From: DASXUX01 sp036504595
GTDB lineage: Bacteria > Planctomycetota > SZUA-567 > H5-PLA8
DNA: 13,616 bases
Direction of reading: 5' to 3'
Assembly (NCBI GenBank): GCA_036504595.1
Contig: DASXUX010000100.1
Location: 1 to 13,616, forward strand
The notes beneath the pieces are model-generated. The model was not told where the DNA came from. It saw only the letters and a program-made list of their open reading frames with translations, and ran no database searches. Made by a program: the position numbers and the translations under genes. Shown here piece by piece: positions 5,600 through 11,673 of this stretch; within the stretch, counting starts at the first letter, position 1; every line of letters starts with the position of its first letter.

Positions 5600-7486
5600 T
5601 CACGCGGCCGATGGACCACGTTTGCGTTTGAGAACAAGCGCCGCGATCACGCCCAGCAGCACAAAGCCACCGACAATCGCTGCAATCGTCAGCGTCCGGG
5701 CGTTCTGCTGCTGTCCTTCGAGACGTGTGTTCATCGCCACCAACGTCGCTTTGGTGCTGTTGATCGAATCGTCCATCTGGGAGACGGCGGCTTTGTGCGT
5801 TTCCAGCAGGCCGACGAGCTTGGACTTCGTAACATTGTCGGTCTCTTCGTTGATCAGCAGTTCGAGGCGCTTGATCGCGCCAGCCTGACGGCTGCGGGCG
5901 GCCACGAGGTTCTCGACGCCAGCGGAGACATGCTGCGTTTCGGTCAGCGTCACTTTCTCGGATTTCAGTTCGTTCGAATACGTGGCGTTGAATGTCGTCA
6001 GGAATCCCTGCGCAGCCTTCATTTCGTCGTCGATCTTCGCTACTTCGCGTTCGAGGATGCCACGCTTGAGCGCGACGATCCTTGCGTTCATGATCGATAC
6101 TTCGTCTGGGTCGATCTCCGTCTCCATGAGCTTCTTGATCATCGCCTTTGCCTCTGCCGGATCGTTGGCGATGACCTCTTGGATTGCCGCCAGCTTCTTC
6201 TCAAACTTCTTGGCGACCTGGTCTTTTCGGATGTCGGCCAGCTTGAGCTTGTCCTGGTCTGCGTTCGGGTAGTCCGGATATTCCTTCAAGAAAGCGTCCA
6301 GGCGCTTCTGCCCATCGGCGGCGTCACGCGCAGCGGCTTCGAAGACCGTCGTGAGCTTTTGCGTGGCATCTTTCATGCGCTTGCCCAACTCGGCATTCGT
6401 GCGCGCCAGTTCCCTGTTGATGAATTTAAGCTGCTGTGGGTCGGTGACGCGCAGTGCTATAGCATCCTTGGCCTCGTCCAGTTTTGCTTTGGCGGCCCAG
6501 AGCTTGTTTGCCTCGACTTGTTCTGCAATAGGCTTCGCGACCGCCTTGGCTATGTCGATGGCTTTTGACTCCGCCTTTAGCGCGTCGATGCACGCCTGCG
6601 CCAATTTTGTGATCTCCGGATCGGCAGTAACGTTCTTCAGGTAGGTGTTGGCCAGCGCGACAGCCGGGCGCGTGTTGCCGGTGTCGCGAAGTTGGCCGAT
6701 CTGAGAGGCGATTCGATCCCGGAACGCGATGGCCTGCTGGTCTGTCGATTTCCGCAGGCTATCCTTCATGTCGGCGATCTCTTTTTCAATGGGCGCGACG
6801 GCGCGCTCCGCATCCACCTTGCGCTTCTCAGCCTTCTGAATATCAGCCTCCAGGTCGGCAATCTTTTCCCGATTGCTGTTGGCCTCCTGTTTCTTCTTCT
6901 TGCCGCCCTCGCCTCCAAAGATACTTCCCGCGTCAGAACCACGTTTCCCGCCGAGCAGCCCTCCGATTCCACGAGCCTTGTCCGAATCGCCTTCTTTCTC
7001 GGCGGCCTCCGCCTCGCTTTTGTCTCGTTTGCCACGGAGTTTGTCGATTTCGGCCTTCTTCTGCTCGATCTCTGCGGTGGCGGACTCCATCTCCTTCTTC
7101 TTCTCGGCAATCGCCCCCTGCTTGTCCACAACCTGCTTGTCGATGTCCGCCTGGGCCTTGCTGGCGTCTGCAGGAGTAGGCGTCAGGATCTGGATGATGG
7201 ATGCAGAGAAGGTCTTCTGGTATGGCTCCGTGACGTCCTTCACGTCGTTAAATTGGTTAGCGAGCGGCAGGGCCGCTTTGAAGTCGCTCGTTTCGAGCGC
7301 CGCCAGCAGGCCATCCCACAGCTTCTTCGTCTCCGGCGAGGACTCTCGATTATCGGTTTTGCCGACGCCCAGGAGTTCATCCAGTGACTTGTCTTCCTTC
7401 TTGCCGTCCGGACCTTCGGCAGAACGGACGGGAATGGCAGTCAGGAGCAGCATTGAAGAGAAGATCGCAAGTGCGCACTTGTTCAT
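5600..7486 (-). CDS. Exported coiled-coil/helical-repeat protein with C-terminal membrane anchor
   Basis: This 628-aa protein is the first gene of the operon. The start at ATG 7486 is chosen because GGAGG lies seven bases upstream; an in-frame ATG two codons earlier is too close, and the longer extension has no support. Residues 1-23 form a Sec-type signal peptide. A helical region (about 50-100) precedes a long coiled coil (about 110-170) rich in Lys and Glu. A Gly-rich break follows (172-196, GIGGLLGG and GGEGGKKKKQ), then a second coiled coil (203-250). From about 255 to 590 it is all helical, with TPR-like spacing in places. A transmembrane helix at about 599-619 is followed by a basic KRKRG tail. 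The bulk therefore probably sits in the periplasm, anchored by its C-terminus. No enzyme motif is visible, and a structural or scaffold role is inference. I recognise no named family. Confidence 0.88.
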   Translation of the reverse strand: MNKCALAIFSSMLLLTAIPVRSAEGPDGKKEDKSLDELLGVGKTDNRESSPETKKLWDGLLAALETSDFKAALPLANQFNDVKDVTEPYQKTFSASIIQILTPTPADASKAQADIDKQVVDKQGAIAEKKKEMESATAEIEQKKAEIDKLRGKRDKSEAEAAEKEGDSDKARGIGGLLGGKRGSDAGSIFGGEGGKKKKQEANSNREKIADLEADIQKAEKRKVDAERAVAPIEKEIADMKDSLRKSTDQQAIAFRDRIASQIGQLRDTGNTRPAVALANTYLKNVTADPEITKLAQACIDALKAESKAIDIAKAVAKPIAEQVEANKLWAAKAKLDEAKDAIALRVTDPQQLKFINRELARTNAELGKRMKDATQKLTTVFEAAARDAADGQKRLDAFLKEYPDYPNADQDKLKLADIRKDQVAKKFEKKLAAIQEVIANDPAEAKAMIKKLMETEIDPDEVSIMNARIVALKRGILEREVAKIDDEMKAAQGFLTTFNATYSNELKSEKVTLTETQHVSAGVENLVAARSRQAGAIKRLELLINEETDNVTKSKLVGLLETHKAAVSQMDDSINSTKATLVAMNTRLEGQQQNARTLTIAAIVGGFVLLGVIAALVLKRKRGPSAA

Positions 7487-7502
7487 AGGCATACCTCCAT
7501 TT

Positions 7503-7519
7503 GCCGGTGCTTGACCGGC
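7503..7519 (-). promoter_or_regulatory. Hairpin in the operon leader next to the ribosome binding site
   Basis: On the minus strand GCCGGT-CAAGC-ACCGGC is a perfect six-pair stem with a 5-base loop. It ends only a few bases upstream of the GGAGG (7493-7497) of the 628-aa gene. It could influence translation initiation or message stability. There is no T-run, so it is not a terminator. Confidence 0.35.
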
Positions 7520-7640
7520 TTGGTTGTTTGTGTGTGGAAAGACTGATGCGTTGACGGGATACAGCAACGCGGCCGCACGCCAACGCACGATGGGTTCCTG
7601 CCCGAACTTCCGGATACACCCGAATTCCCCTCCGGCATGT

Positions 7641-7668
7641 ATGTTGTATAGTACATAACATCTATACA
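7641..7668. promoter_or_regulatory. Candidate operator/promoter region between the XRE gene and the operon
   Basis: TGTATAG (7645-7651) and CTATACA (7662-7668) form a perfect 7-bp inverted repeat with a 10-bp spacer. An overlapping dyad, ATGTT ... AACAT (7641-7661), pairs at 8 of 10 positions. The site is AT-rich in a GC-rich background and contains -10-like hexamers (TATAGT, TATACA) in both orientations. It lies between the divergent XRE gene and the long minus-strand operon. Such two-way sites are typical operators of XRE regulators. Exact -35/-10 pairs cannot be assigned with confidence. Confidence 0.55.
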
Positions 7669-7742
7669 CCGTGGCCCCTGTTCGCAAGCCCGTTCTTGCC
7701 GCCTACTCCTTTCAATCACCACGGTTGAGGGGGAGGGGCGGC

Positions 7743-8120
7743 GTGAAGAAGAAGCGGGAGAAGGCTGAGGAACGGCGCGCTCACCGGGATACGACGGTCC
7801 GCAGATTCGCACAACGACTGCGGAACCTGCGTGTACAGCGGGGTTGGAGCCAGGAAGAGCTGGCAAAGCGAGCCAAGATTCAGCAGCACCACATCAGCAG
7901 CCTGGAGCGTTCCGGTGCCATGCCGTCACTTTTGACGCTCGAACTGATCGCCCGTGCGTTCGAAATGGACCTGTCCGAATTCCTGGCGTTCCCGGAGATC
8001 GCCACACCGGCCAGTGACCGCATGCACGAGGAACTGGCGATGGTCTGCCGGGCGCTAAAAAAGCACGACATCGAGTTGGTACGGAAACTGCGGAAGGTTG
8101 TCGAATCGCTCACGCCTTAG
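7743..8120 (+). CDS. XRE-family helix-turn-helix transcriptional regulator
   Basis: This 125-aa protein has a classic XRE/Cro-CI helix-turn-helix at about 22-81, containing LRNLRVQRGWSQEELAKRA and the recognition helix around QQHHISSLERSGAMPSLLTL. A short helical C-terminal extension follows (about 92-123), probably for dimerisation. The N-terminus is very basic (KKKREKAEERRAHR). The start is GTG at 7743, four bases after GAGGGG; an in-frame GTG at 7671 would add 24 residues but lacks a ribosome site. The gene diverges from the large operon across a palindromic region, so it likely represses that operon and itself, as such regulators commonly do. Its TAG stop overlaps the TAA of the convergent small gene. 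Confidence 0.9.
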   Translation: MKKKREKAEERRAHRDTTVRRFAQRLRNLRVQRGWSQEELAKRAKIQQHHISSLERSGAMPSLLTLELIARAFEMDLSEFLAFPEIATPASDRMHEELAMVCRALKKHDIELVRKLRKVVESLTP

Positions 8121-8332
8121 CCGCTGTGCGGCGGCCGGGACGCTGAATTCAGCCACTTCTGCGCTTCGTCCAACTGCAGGCGTGCCTCGGCAACCAGAGA
8201 ACGTTCTTCCAGAATTACCATTTCCAGCAGCAGCACGGCCGCCTTTATTGCGTGGCTGGCTGCACGCGCCGGGCATTCGAGACGATGCGGCATGAGAAAA
8301 CGGCGCCGCGGCCGTTTAGTTCTCCTTTTCAT
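8117..8332 (-). CDS. Small helical protein of unknown function
   Basis: This 71-aa frame starts at an ATG seven bases after TTTGGAG. The N-terminus is strongly basic (KRRTKRPRRR). The middle (about 18-62) is a plausible long helix or helical hairpin containing AIKAAVLLLEMVILEERS and LQLDEAQKWL. A leading tract of Arg could bind nucleic acid, but no domain is recognised. It is convergent with the XRE gene, and the two stop codons overlap (TTA on plus = TAA on minus at 8117-8119, TAG on plus at 8118-8120). A later in-frame ATG (MPHRLEC) would give a 58-residue protein without the basic tract. Confidence 0.55.
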   Translation of the reverse strand: MKRRTKRPRRRFLMPHRLECPARAASHAIKAAVLLLEMVILEERSLVAEARLQLDEAQKWLNSASRPPHSG

Positions 8333-8455
8333 TCGGGTTCTCCAAATCAGTCGGTGGGGACGTGCCGCTCAGAAGTGCTCGCCAACTCCGGCGAAATGCG
8401 CTAGAGAACAGACTTGGTCTCGTTGGCAAAAACAGAGAGGGAGAGAAGATCGACT

Positions 8456-9451
8456 ATGAACAGAACACCTTCCATTCTGTCGTTGTTGCTCTTGCTCAAC
8501 GGCTTTGTCTGTGCCACAGAGTTGCCCGGTCTGCGCAAGCTCATCGACACGCCTTTGCGTGATACTTCCATCTGCCGTGGGCCGGATGGCACTTGGTACA
8601 TGACAGGCACCGTCGAGCCGTTCTGGTCCTTCAACGAAGGGATTAAGCTCTGGAAATCGAAAGATCTGGTCACCTGGGAACCGATGGGGTTCGTTTGGAA
8701 GTACGGCAAGAGCCCGTGGCACGAGCCATACCTGAAAGCAAAGAAGCCGCTCTGGGCGCCGGAAATCCATTACCTCAAAGGAACGTTCTGGCTGACCTAC
8801 AGCTTGCCAGGATGGAAAGCAGGTGATCCGAAAGGAACCGACGCCAAGAACAGTGGCTCCGGCCTCCTGAAAAGCACAACCGGAAAAGCAGAAGGTCCCT
8901 ACGAGGACGTTCAGCCGAACGAACGCCTCGGGGATGAGATCGATGCCTCGCTATTTGAGGATGATGACGGCTCAGTCTACTTCCTCTGGCACAGCGGCAA
9001 GATCGCGAAGATGAAGCCGGATATGAGCGGTCTGGCGGAAGCCTACCACTGGCTGAAGACGAGCGAGACTGACCCTGATCCGCGGCACCACTCCGGCCTC
9101 TGCGCCGGAATCTTCGGCAAAGATCCCTTCGATCATGTTGGCTTTGAAGGAATGTTCATTTTCAAGGCAAACGGGGTTTACCACCTATGCTGTGCGGAGC
9201 AGTTCGAAGGCCGCTACAGTTGCATGGTGGCCAATGCCAGAAGTCTCTTTGGCCCTTATGGTGCCCGTTACGAAGCCATTCCCCACGGTGGTCACAACGC
9301 TTTCTTCCGGGACGATTCGGGCAAGTGGTGGTCCACCTACTTCGGCAGCGACGGGAAAGCGCCGTGGCGAGAACGGGCTGGAATCCTGCCTGTGGAGATC
9401 ACTGCGGAGGGCGTGGTGCGGCTTATCTCGCCTGGCACCGACAGGAGGTAA
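8456..9451 (+). CDS. Secreted glycoside hydrolase, GH43-like five-bladed beta-propeller
   Basis: This 331-aa protein has an N-terminal signal peptide (about 1-20, ending VCA) and a single propeller domain of the GH43/GH62/GH117 superfamily, which act on arabinan, xylan or related polysaccharides. Candidate catalytic residues are Asp36 in RDTSICRG (general base), Asp163 in EIDASLFEDDDG (pKa modulator) and Glu231 in FEGMFIF (general acid). Supporting motifs are LWAPEIHYLKGTFWLTYS (99-116) and GHNAFFRDDSGKWW (279-292). The length fits a one-domain enzyme without a carbohydrate-binding module. The ATG at 8456 follows GAGAGGGAGAGAAG; an upstream TTG is less likely because it would precede the signal peptide. 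No sugar-utilisation neighbours are present, so the substrate cannot be inferred. It stands alone between the regulator pair and an unknown gene. Confidence 0.88.
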   Translation: MNRTPSILSLLLLLNGFVCATELPGLRKLIDTPLRDTSICRGPDGTWYMTGTVEPFWSFNEGIKLWKSKDLVTWEPMGFVWKYGKSPWHEPYLKAKKPLWAPEIHYLKGTFWLTYSLPGWKAGDPKGTDAKNSGSGLLKSTTGKAEGPYEDVQPNERLGDEIDASLFEDDDGSVYFLWHSGKIAKMKPDMSGLAEAYHWLKTSETDPDPRHHSGLCAGIFGKDPFDHVGFEGMFIFKANGVYHLCCAEQFEGRYSCMVANARSLFGPYGARYEAIPHGGHNAFFRDDSGKWWSTYFGSDGKAPWRERAGILPVEITAEGVVRLISPGTDRR

Positions 9452-9502
9452 GTGGGATGCCGTGGCCTGGGGGTATTATCCTCTCCCTGATCCTTATCCC
9501 AC
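9452..9502 (+). terminator. Possible weak stem downstream of the GH43 gene
   Basis: GTGGGAT (9452-9458) directly after the stop codon pairs perfectly with ATCCCAC (9496-9502), leaving a 37-base loop. There is no T-run, so this is a weak candidate for a transcript end. The rest of the 124-bp gap up to the next gene shows no other feature. Confidence 0.2.
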
Positions 9503-9575
9503 ACTAAGCCTTCTTCTTTAGCCGGATTGCCGGGGTGAAATCGACTCCGACCCGGCTGCTGCAACTGGAGTATTG

Positions 9576-10544
9576 ATGGCTGACGATCTAAGACCTTCTT
9601 CCCGCCCGGACCGCAAGTGCCTTTGGATCCGATTCAGCCATCCAATTCTCAATACGCAAATTCGCGTAGATCTCGGGCGTGATCCGCAGCAAGCCCAGGA
9701 CATTTGCTCGGACCTCTCGTTCATTCTGGCCAATTCTCGTACGTGGGGCAACCGAGAGCATCCCGATCTGGACGGGCTTCATCCCCAGGCGATGGAAGCG
9801 TTTTTCGGAGAGACAGAGCGTCGGCTTGGGCGTGAAAACAACAGGCTGCGCCACGACTCCCTTGATTTGAGGATTCAGCTTCTGCAAGGAACGCTACGTC
9901 TGGTTTCCAAACAGATCGAATGGCTGTGGGAGGTCAGTTCTGAACGAAAGCAATCGCTGGCCCGCGGGAATCCGAATAAGGATCTCGGGTTTGATGTACT
10001 TTCGTTCCTTGATGAGACTTGTAGGGATGAGTCGTGCAACACGCCGACGACGAGTTACCTGTTCAGGCTGGCATTCCGCGACGGCACTCTGGTGTACTTG
10101 CATCAGGAGGTTTCCTGGGACGAAATCAACGGTAAATTAGGAAGCCACAGCTTACAGAAAGCAGACGAGTCTAACCTCGTGTCGTTGGATGATCCCGACC
10201 GTAAATTCCTACCGGAACTGCGGGCCATCTTCGGCAGGTCCGATGGTTGGTTCGAAGTTCCCGCGTCCGCCCGAGAACTGGAACCAAGATACAAACTGAT
10301 TTACCGCATAGCCTGCCGAGATGGCACACTGAAGTTCGCAGATGGCTGTGTAGCCTATAGGTGTCTGATCCGGCATCTGCGCCGGGAGCACACGCTGCCT
10401 AAGTGCGAGATCTCCGCAGCGCTACCAGATAAGCTGCCGCAAAGCTGGACAGGTGAACTTTCGCGGCTTTATCCAGCGGCTGACGGCGGCTACGCGATTC
10501 CATTTCCGGAGCCGGTGCCGAAGAGAACACGCCGGAAAGCCTGA
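9576..10544 (+). CDS. Hypothetical protein with an internally duplicated RDGTL motif
   Basis: I do not recognise this 322-aa protein. The ATG at 9576 follows CTGGAG with a 5-base spacer. The N-terminus (about 16-50, LWIRFSHPILNTQIRVDLG then a helix) has a beta-strand pattern vaguely like the arm-binding region of tyrosine recombinases, but no catalytic Arg/His/Tyr set follows. A helical stretch spans about 70-130. The C-terminal half holds two similar segments: YLFRLAFRDGTL (161-172) and LIYRIACRDGTL (241-252), 7 of 12 identical. This suggests two copies of a small domain. The tail is basic (PKRTRRKA). It has no signal peptide or membrane helix. It lies upstream of and in the same direction as the AT-hook and HU genes. 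Confidence 0.75.
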   Translation: MADDLRPSSRPDRKCLWIRFSHPILNTQIRVDLGRDPQQAQDICSDLSFILANSRTWGNREHPDLDGLHPQAMEAFFGETERRLGRENNRLRHDSLDLRIQLLQGTLRLVSKQIEWLWEVSSERKQSLARGNPNKDLGFDVLSFLDETCRDESCNTPTTSYLFRLAFRDGTLVYLHQEVSWDEINGKLGSHSLQKADESNLVSLDDPDRKFLPELRAIFGRSDGWFEVPASARELEPRYKLIYRIACRDGTLKFADGCVAYRCLIRHLRREHTLPKCEISAALPDKLPQSWTGELSRLYPAADGGYAIPFPEPVPKRTRRKA

Positions 10545-10634
10545 GTGCCCGTCGTACTTGATTGAAAAAAGCGTCTGCTATTGCGTGATTCTCCACGCCT
10601 GTTACCTTTTCCTATCCATTCGGGAGGGGGAACC

Positions 10635-11027
10635 ATGCCAGTCAAACGGTACGACAAGAAGGTCAAGGCGGCCATCATCGAGGCCACTACAACGGCCCGA
10701 AGCGACGGTAAGTCCTGGAACGAGGCGTTTAAGGCCGCGAAAGAAGCGGGCTATACCGGCAGCCTCGGCGGCCTGGAGCAAATGATCCGGAACGCTGCGC
10801 TCAAGTCCAAAAAGCAAGCAGTGCGAAAGCTCGGCAGACCCGCGGGCAAACGTCGCGGCAGACCACCGATGCAAACGAAGGCGGCGGTCCAACGCCGCGG
10901 GCCGGGCCGCCCGCCCAAGACTGGCGACCTATCCTCGATTGAGGCCATTGTCGCCAGCGTCGTCAAGAAGCAGGTCAACGAGGTTCTGGACAAGGCCATT
11001 GCCGTGTTGCAGCAGGCGAAGAGCTAA
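10635..11027 (+). CDS. Small AT-hook DNA-binding protein
   Basis: This 130-aa protein is highly basic. An N-terminal helical domain (about 1-60, including KAAIIEATTTARSDGKSW and a GGLEQMIRNA helix) precedes AT-hook-like motifs: LGRPAGK (66-72), KRRGRPPMQ (72-80) and RRGPGRPPK (87-95). A C-terminal helix follows (100-130, SIEAIVASVVKKQVNEVLDK), probably an oligomerisation segment. AT-hooks bind the minor groove of AT-rich DNA, so a chromatin-like or silencing role is plausible. The ATG at 10635 follows GGGAGGGGGAACC; the 18 codons upstream in the open frame have no comparable signal. The HU-family gene begins 11 bp downstream, so the two are likely co-transcribed. Confidence 0.82.
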   Translation: MPVKRYDKKVKAAIIEATTTARSDGKSWNEAFKAAKEAGYTGSLGGLEQMIRNAALKSKKQAVRKLGRPAGKRRGRPPMQTKAAVQRRGPGRPPKTGDLSSIEAIVASVVKKQVNEVLDKAIAVLQQAKS

Positions 11028-11038
11028 CCGAGCCGCCG

Positions 11039-11353
11039 ATGAACAAGCTAGACATTGCCATCCAGATCGCCAAAGAAACCGGCGTCGAGCAGGCCGTCGT
11101 CAAACAGGTCGTCCAGTTAACGTTGGACGGCATTATTGAAGTGCTCGTTAGCGAAGGCCGCCTTGAGCTGCGCAACTTCGGCGTCTTCGAGGTCGGCCAG
11201 CGCAAAGCGCGTAGGGGCAGGAATCCCAGGACAGGAGCCGAGGTTCAGGTGCCGCCGAAGAAGTCGGTTCGCTTTTCGGCGGGCAAGGCGATGTCGGCGA
11301 AGACTGGCGGGGCTAGGGAAGGGCCAGCAATCCGGGTAGAGCCCAGCGCATGA
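11039..11353 (+). CDS. HU/IHF-family DNA-bending protein
   Basis: This 104-aa protein matches the HU/IHF family along its length. The helical base occupies about 1-42. The signature NFGVFEVGQRKARRGRNPRTG lies at 46-66 and the DNA-binding beta-arm at about 52-76. A VPPKKSVRFSAGKAM helix closes the fold (71-85), followed by an extra 19-residue tail. It bends or wraps DNA as a dimer. The ribosome site is weak, but the ATG lies only 11 bp after the AT-hook gene, so translational coupling is likely. HU paralogues encoded in accessory regions often serve the element's own recombination or chromatin. The gene ends in TGA, and an in-frame GTG starts two codons later. Confidence 0.93.
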   Translation: MNKLDIAIQIAKETGVEQAVVKQVVQLTLDGIIEVLVSEGRLELRNFGVFEVGQRKARRGRNPRTGAEVQVPPKKSVRFSAGKAMSAKTGGAREGPAIRVEPSA

Positions 11354-11359
11354 GATAGC

Positions 11360-11536
11360 GTGATCGTCTACTACTCGGACGACAAGCCCGTGGGCTACGC
11401 GCTGGTAATCGAGGGAATACGCCAGCCGGACGACTCAAAGCATCCCGCCGCGAAGAAGGTGACGTTCAAGGCCGCGTGCGCGTTGTTCCCGGCCATCCGC
11501 AAGCGCTGGAACGCGGATGGCAGGGCGAAGGAATAA
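11360..11536 (+). CDS. 58-aa small protein directly downstream of the HU gene
   Basis: Starting at GTG 11360, an open frame encodes 58 residues beginning MIVYYSDDKPVGYALVIEG and ending with a basic helix (FPAIRKRWNADGRAKE) before TAA at 11534-11536. Codon choice is consistently GC-rich at third positions. It begins six bases after the HU TGA in the same frame, so it could be reached by re-initiation, and the ribosome site itself is weak (GAG, 5 bases). The strand pattern at the N-terminus plus a helix suggests a small folded alpha/beta protein. No family is recognised. A readthrough extension of HU is a less likely alternative. Confidence 0.55.
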   Translation: MIVYYSDDKPVGYALVIEGIRQPDDSKHPAAKKVTFKAACALFPAIRKRWNADGRAKE

Positions 11537-11544
11537 ATCTGGAA

Positions 11545-11673
11545 TGCAGCCGCTTCCTGCATGGCGGGCAGGCTCTCGGCGTCGGCCCAGTCGGCAAGGA
11601 CCGTGATGGCTGCGATGCGAACCAGATCGCTGGCGTCATGGATGAACTTGCGCATGGCGGGCGCTTGGGCGTA
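11545..11673 (-). pseudogene. HEAT-repeat protein remnant
   Basis: In the same frame as the upstream membrane-protein gene, beyond its TGA, the sequence encodes APAMRKFIHDASDLVRIAAI followed by TVLADWADAESLPAMQEAA. This is one well-formed HEAT repeat (D-x-x-x-x-VR-x-AA-x-x-x-L). After about 11545 the resemblance is lost, and the DNA is instead the end of the 58-aa gene on the other strand. HEAT repeats mediate protein binding and normally come in arrays, so a lone copy implies a truncated gene. No start with a ribosome site precedes it. It could also be a lost C-terminal part of the membrane protein. Confidence 0.4.

Noticed and set aside
5537..7514. Long plus-strand open frames (up to 343 and 231 codons) opposite the 628-aa gene
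   Set aside because: They are antisense shadows of a Lys/Glu/Ala-rich coding sequence, have no ribosome sites, and the minus-strand frame has a clear signal peptide, coiled coils and membrane anchor.
7671..7742. Upstream GTG start of the XRE gene, adding 24 residues
   Set aside because: It has no ribosome binding site and lies right beside the candidate operator, while GTG 7743 has GAGGGG at good spacing.
8142..8153. 12-bp palindrome GCTGAATTCAGC as an operator
   Set aside because: It lies within the coding part of the small 71-aa gene and away from any start, so chance is a sufficient explanation.
9576..10544. Tyrosine recombinase/integrase identity for the 322-aa protein
   Set aside because: Only the N-terminal strand pattern is suggestive; no catalytic Arg-His-x-x-Arg-Tyr set can be found.
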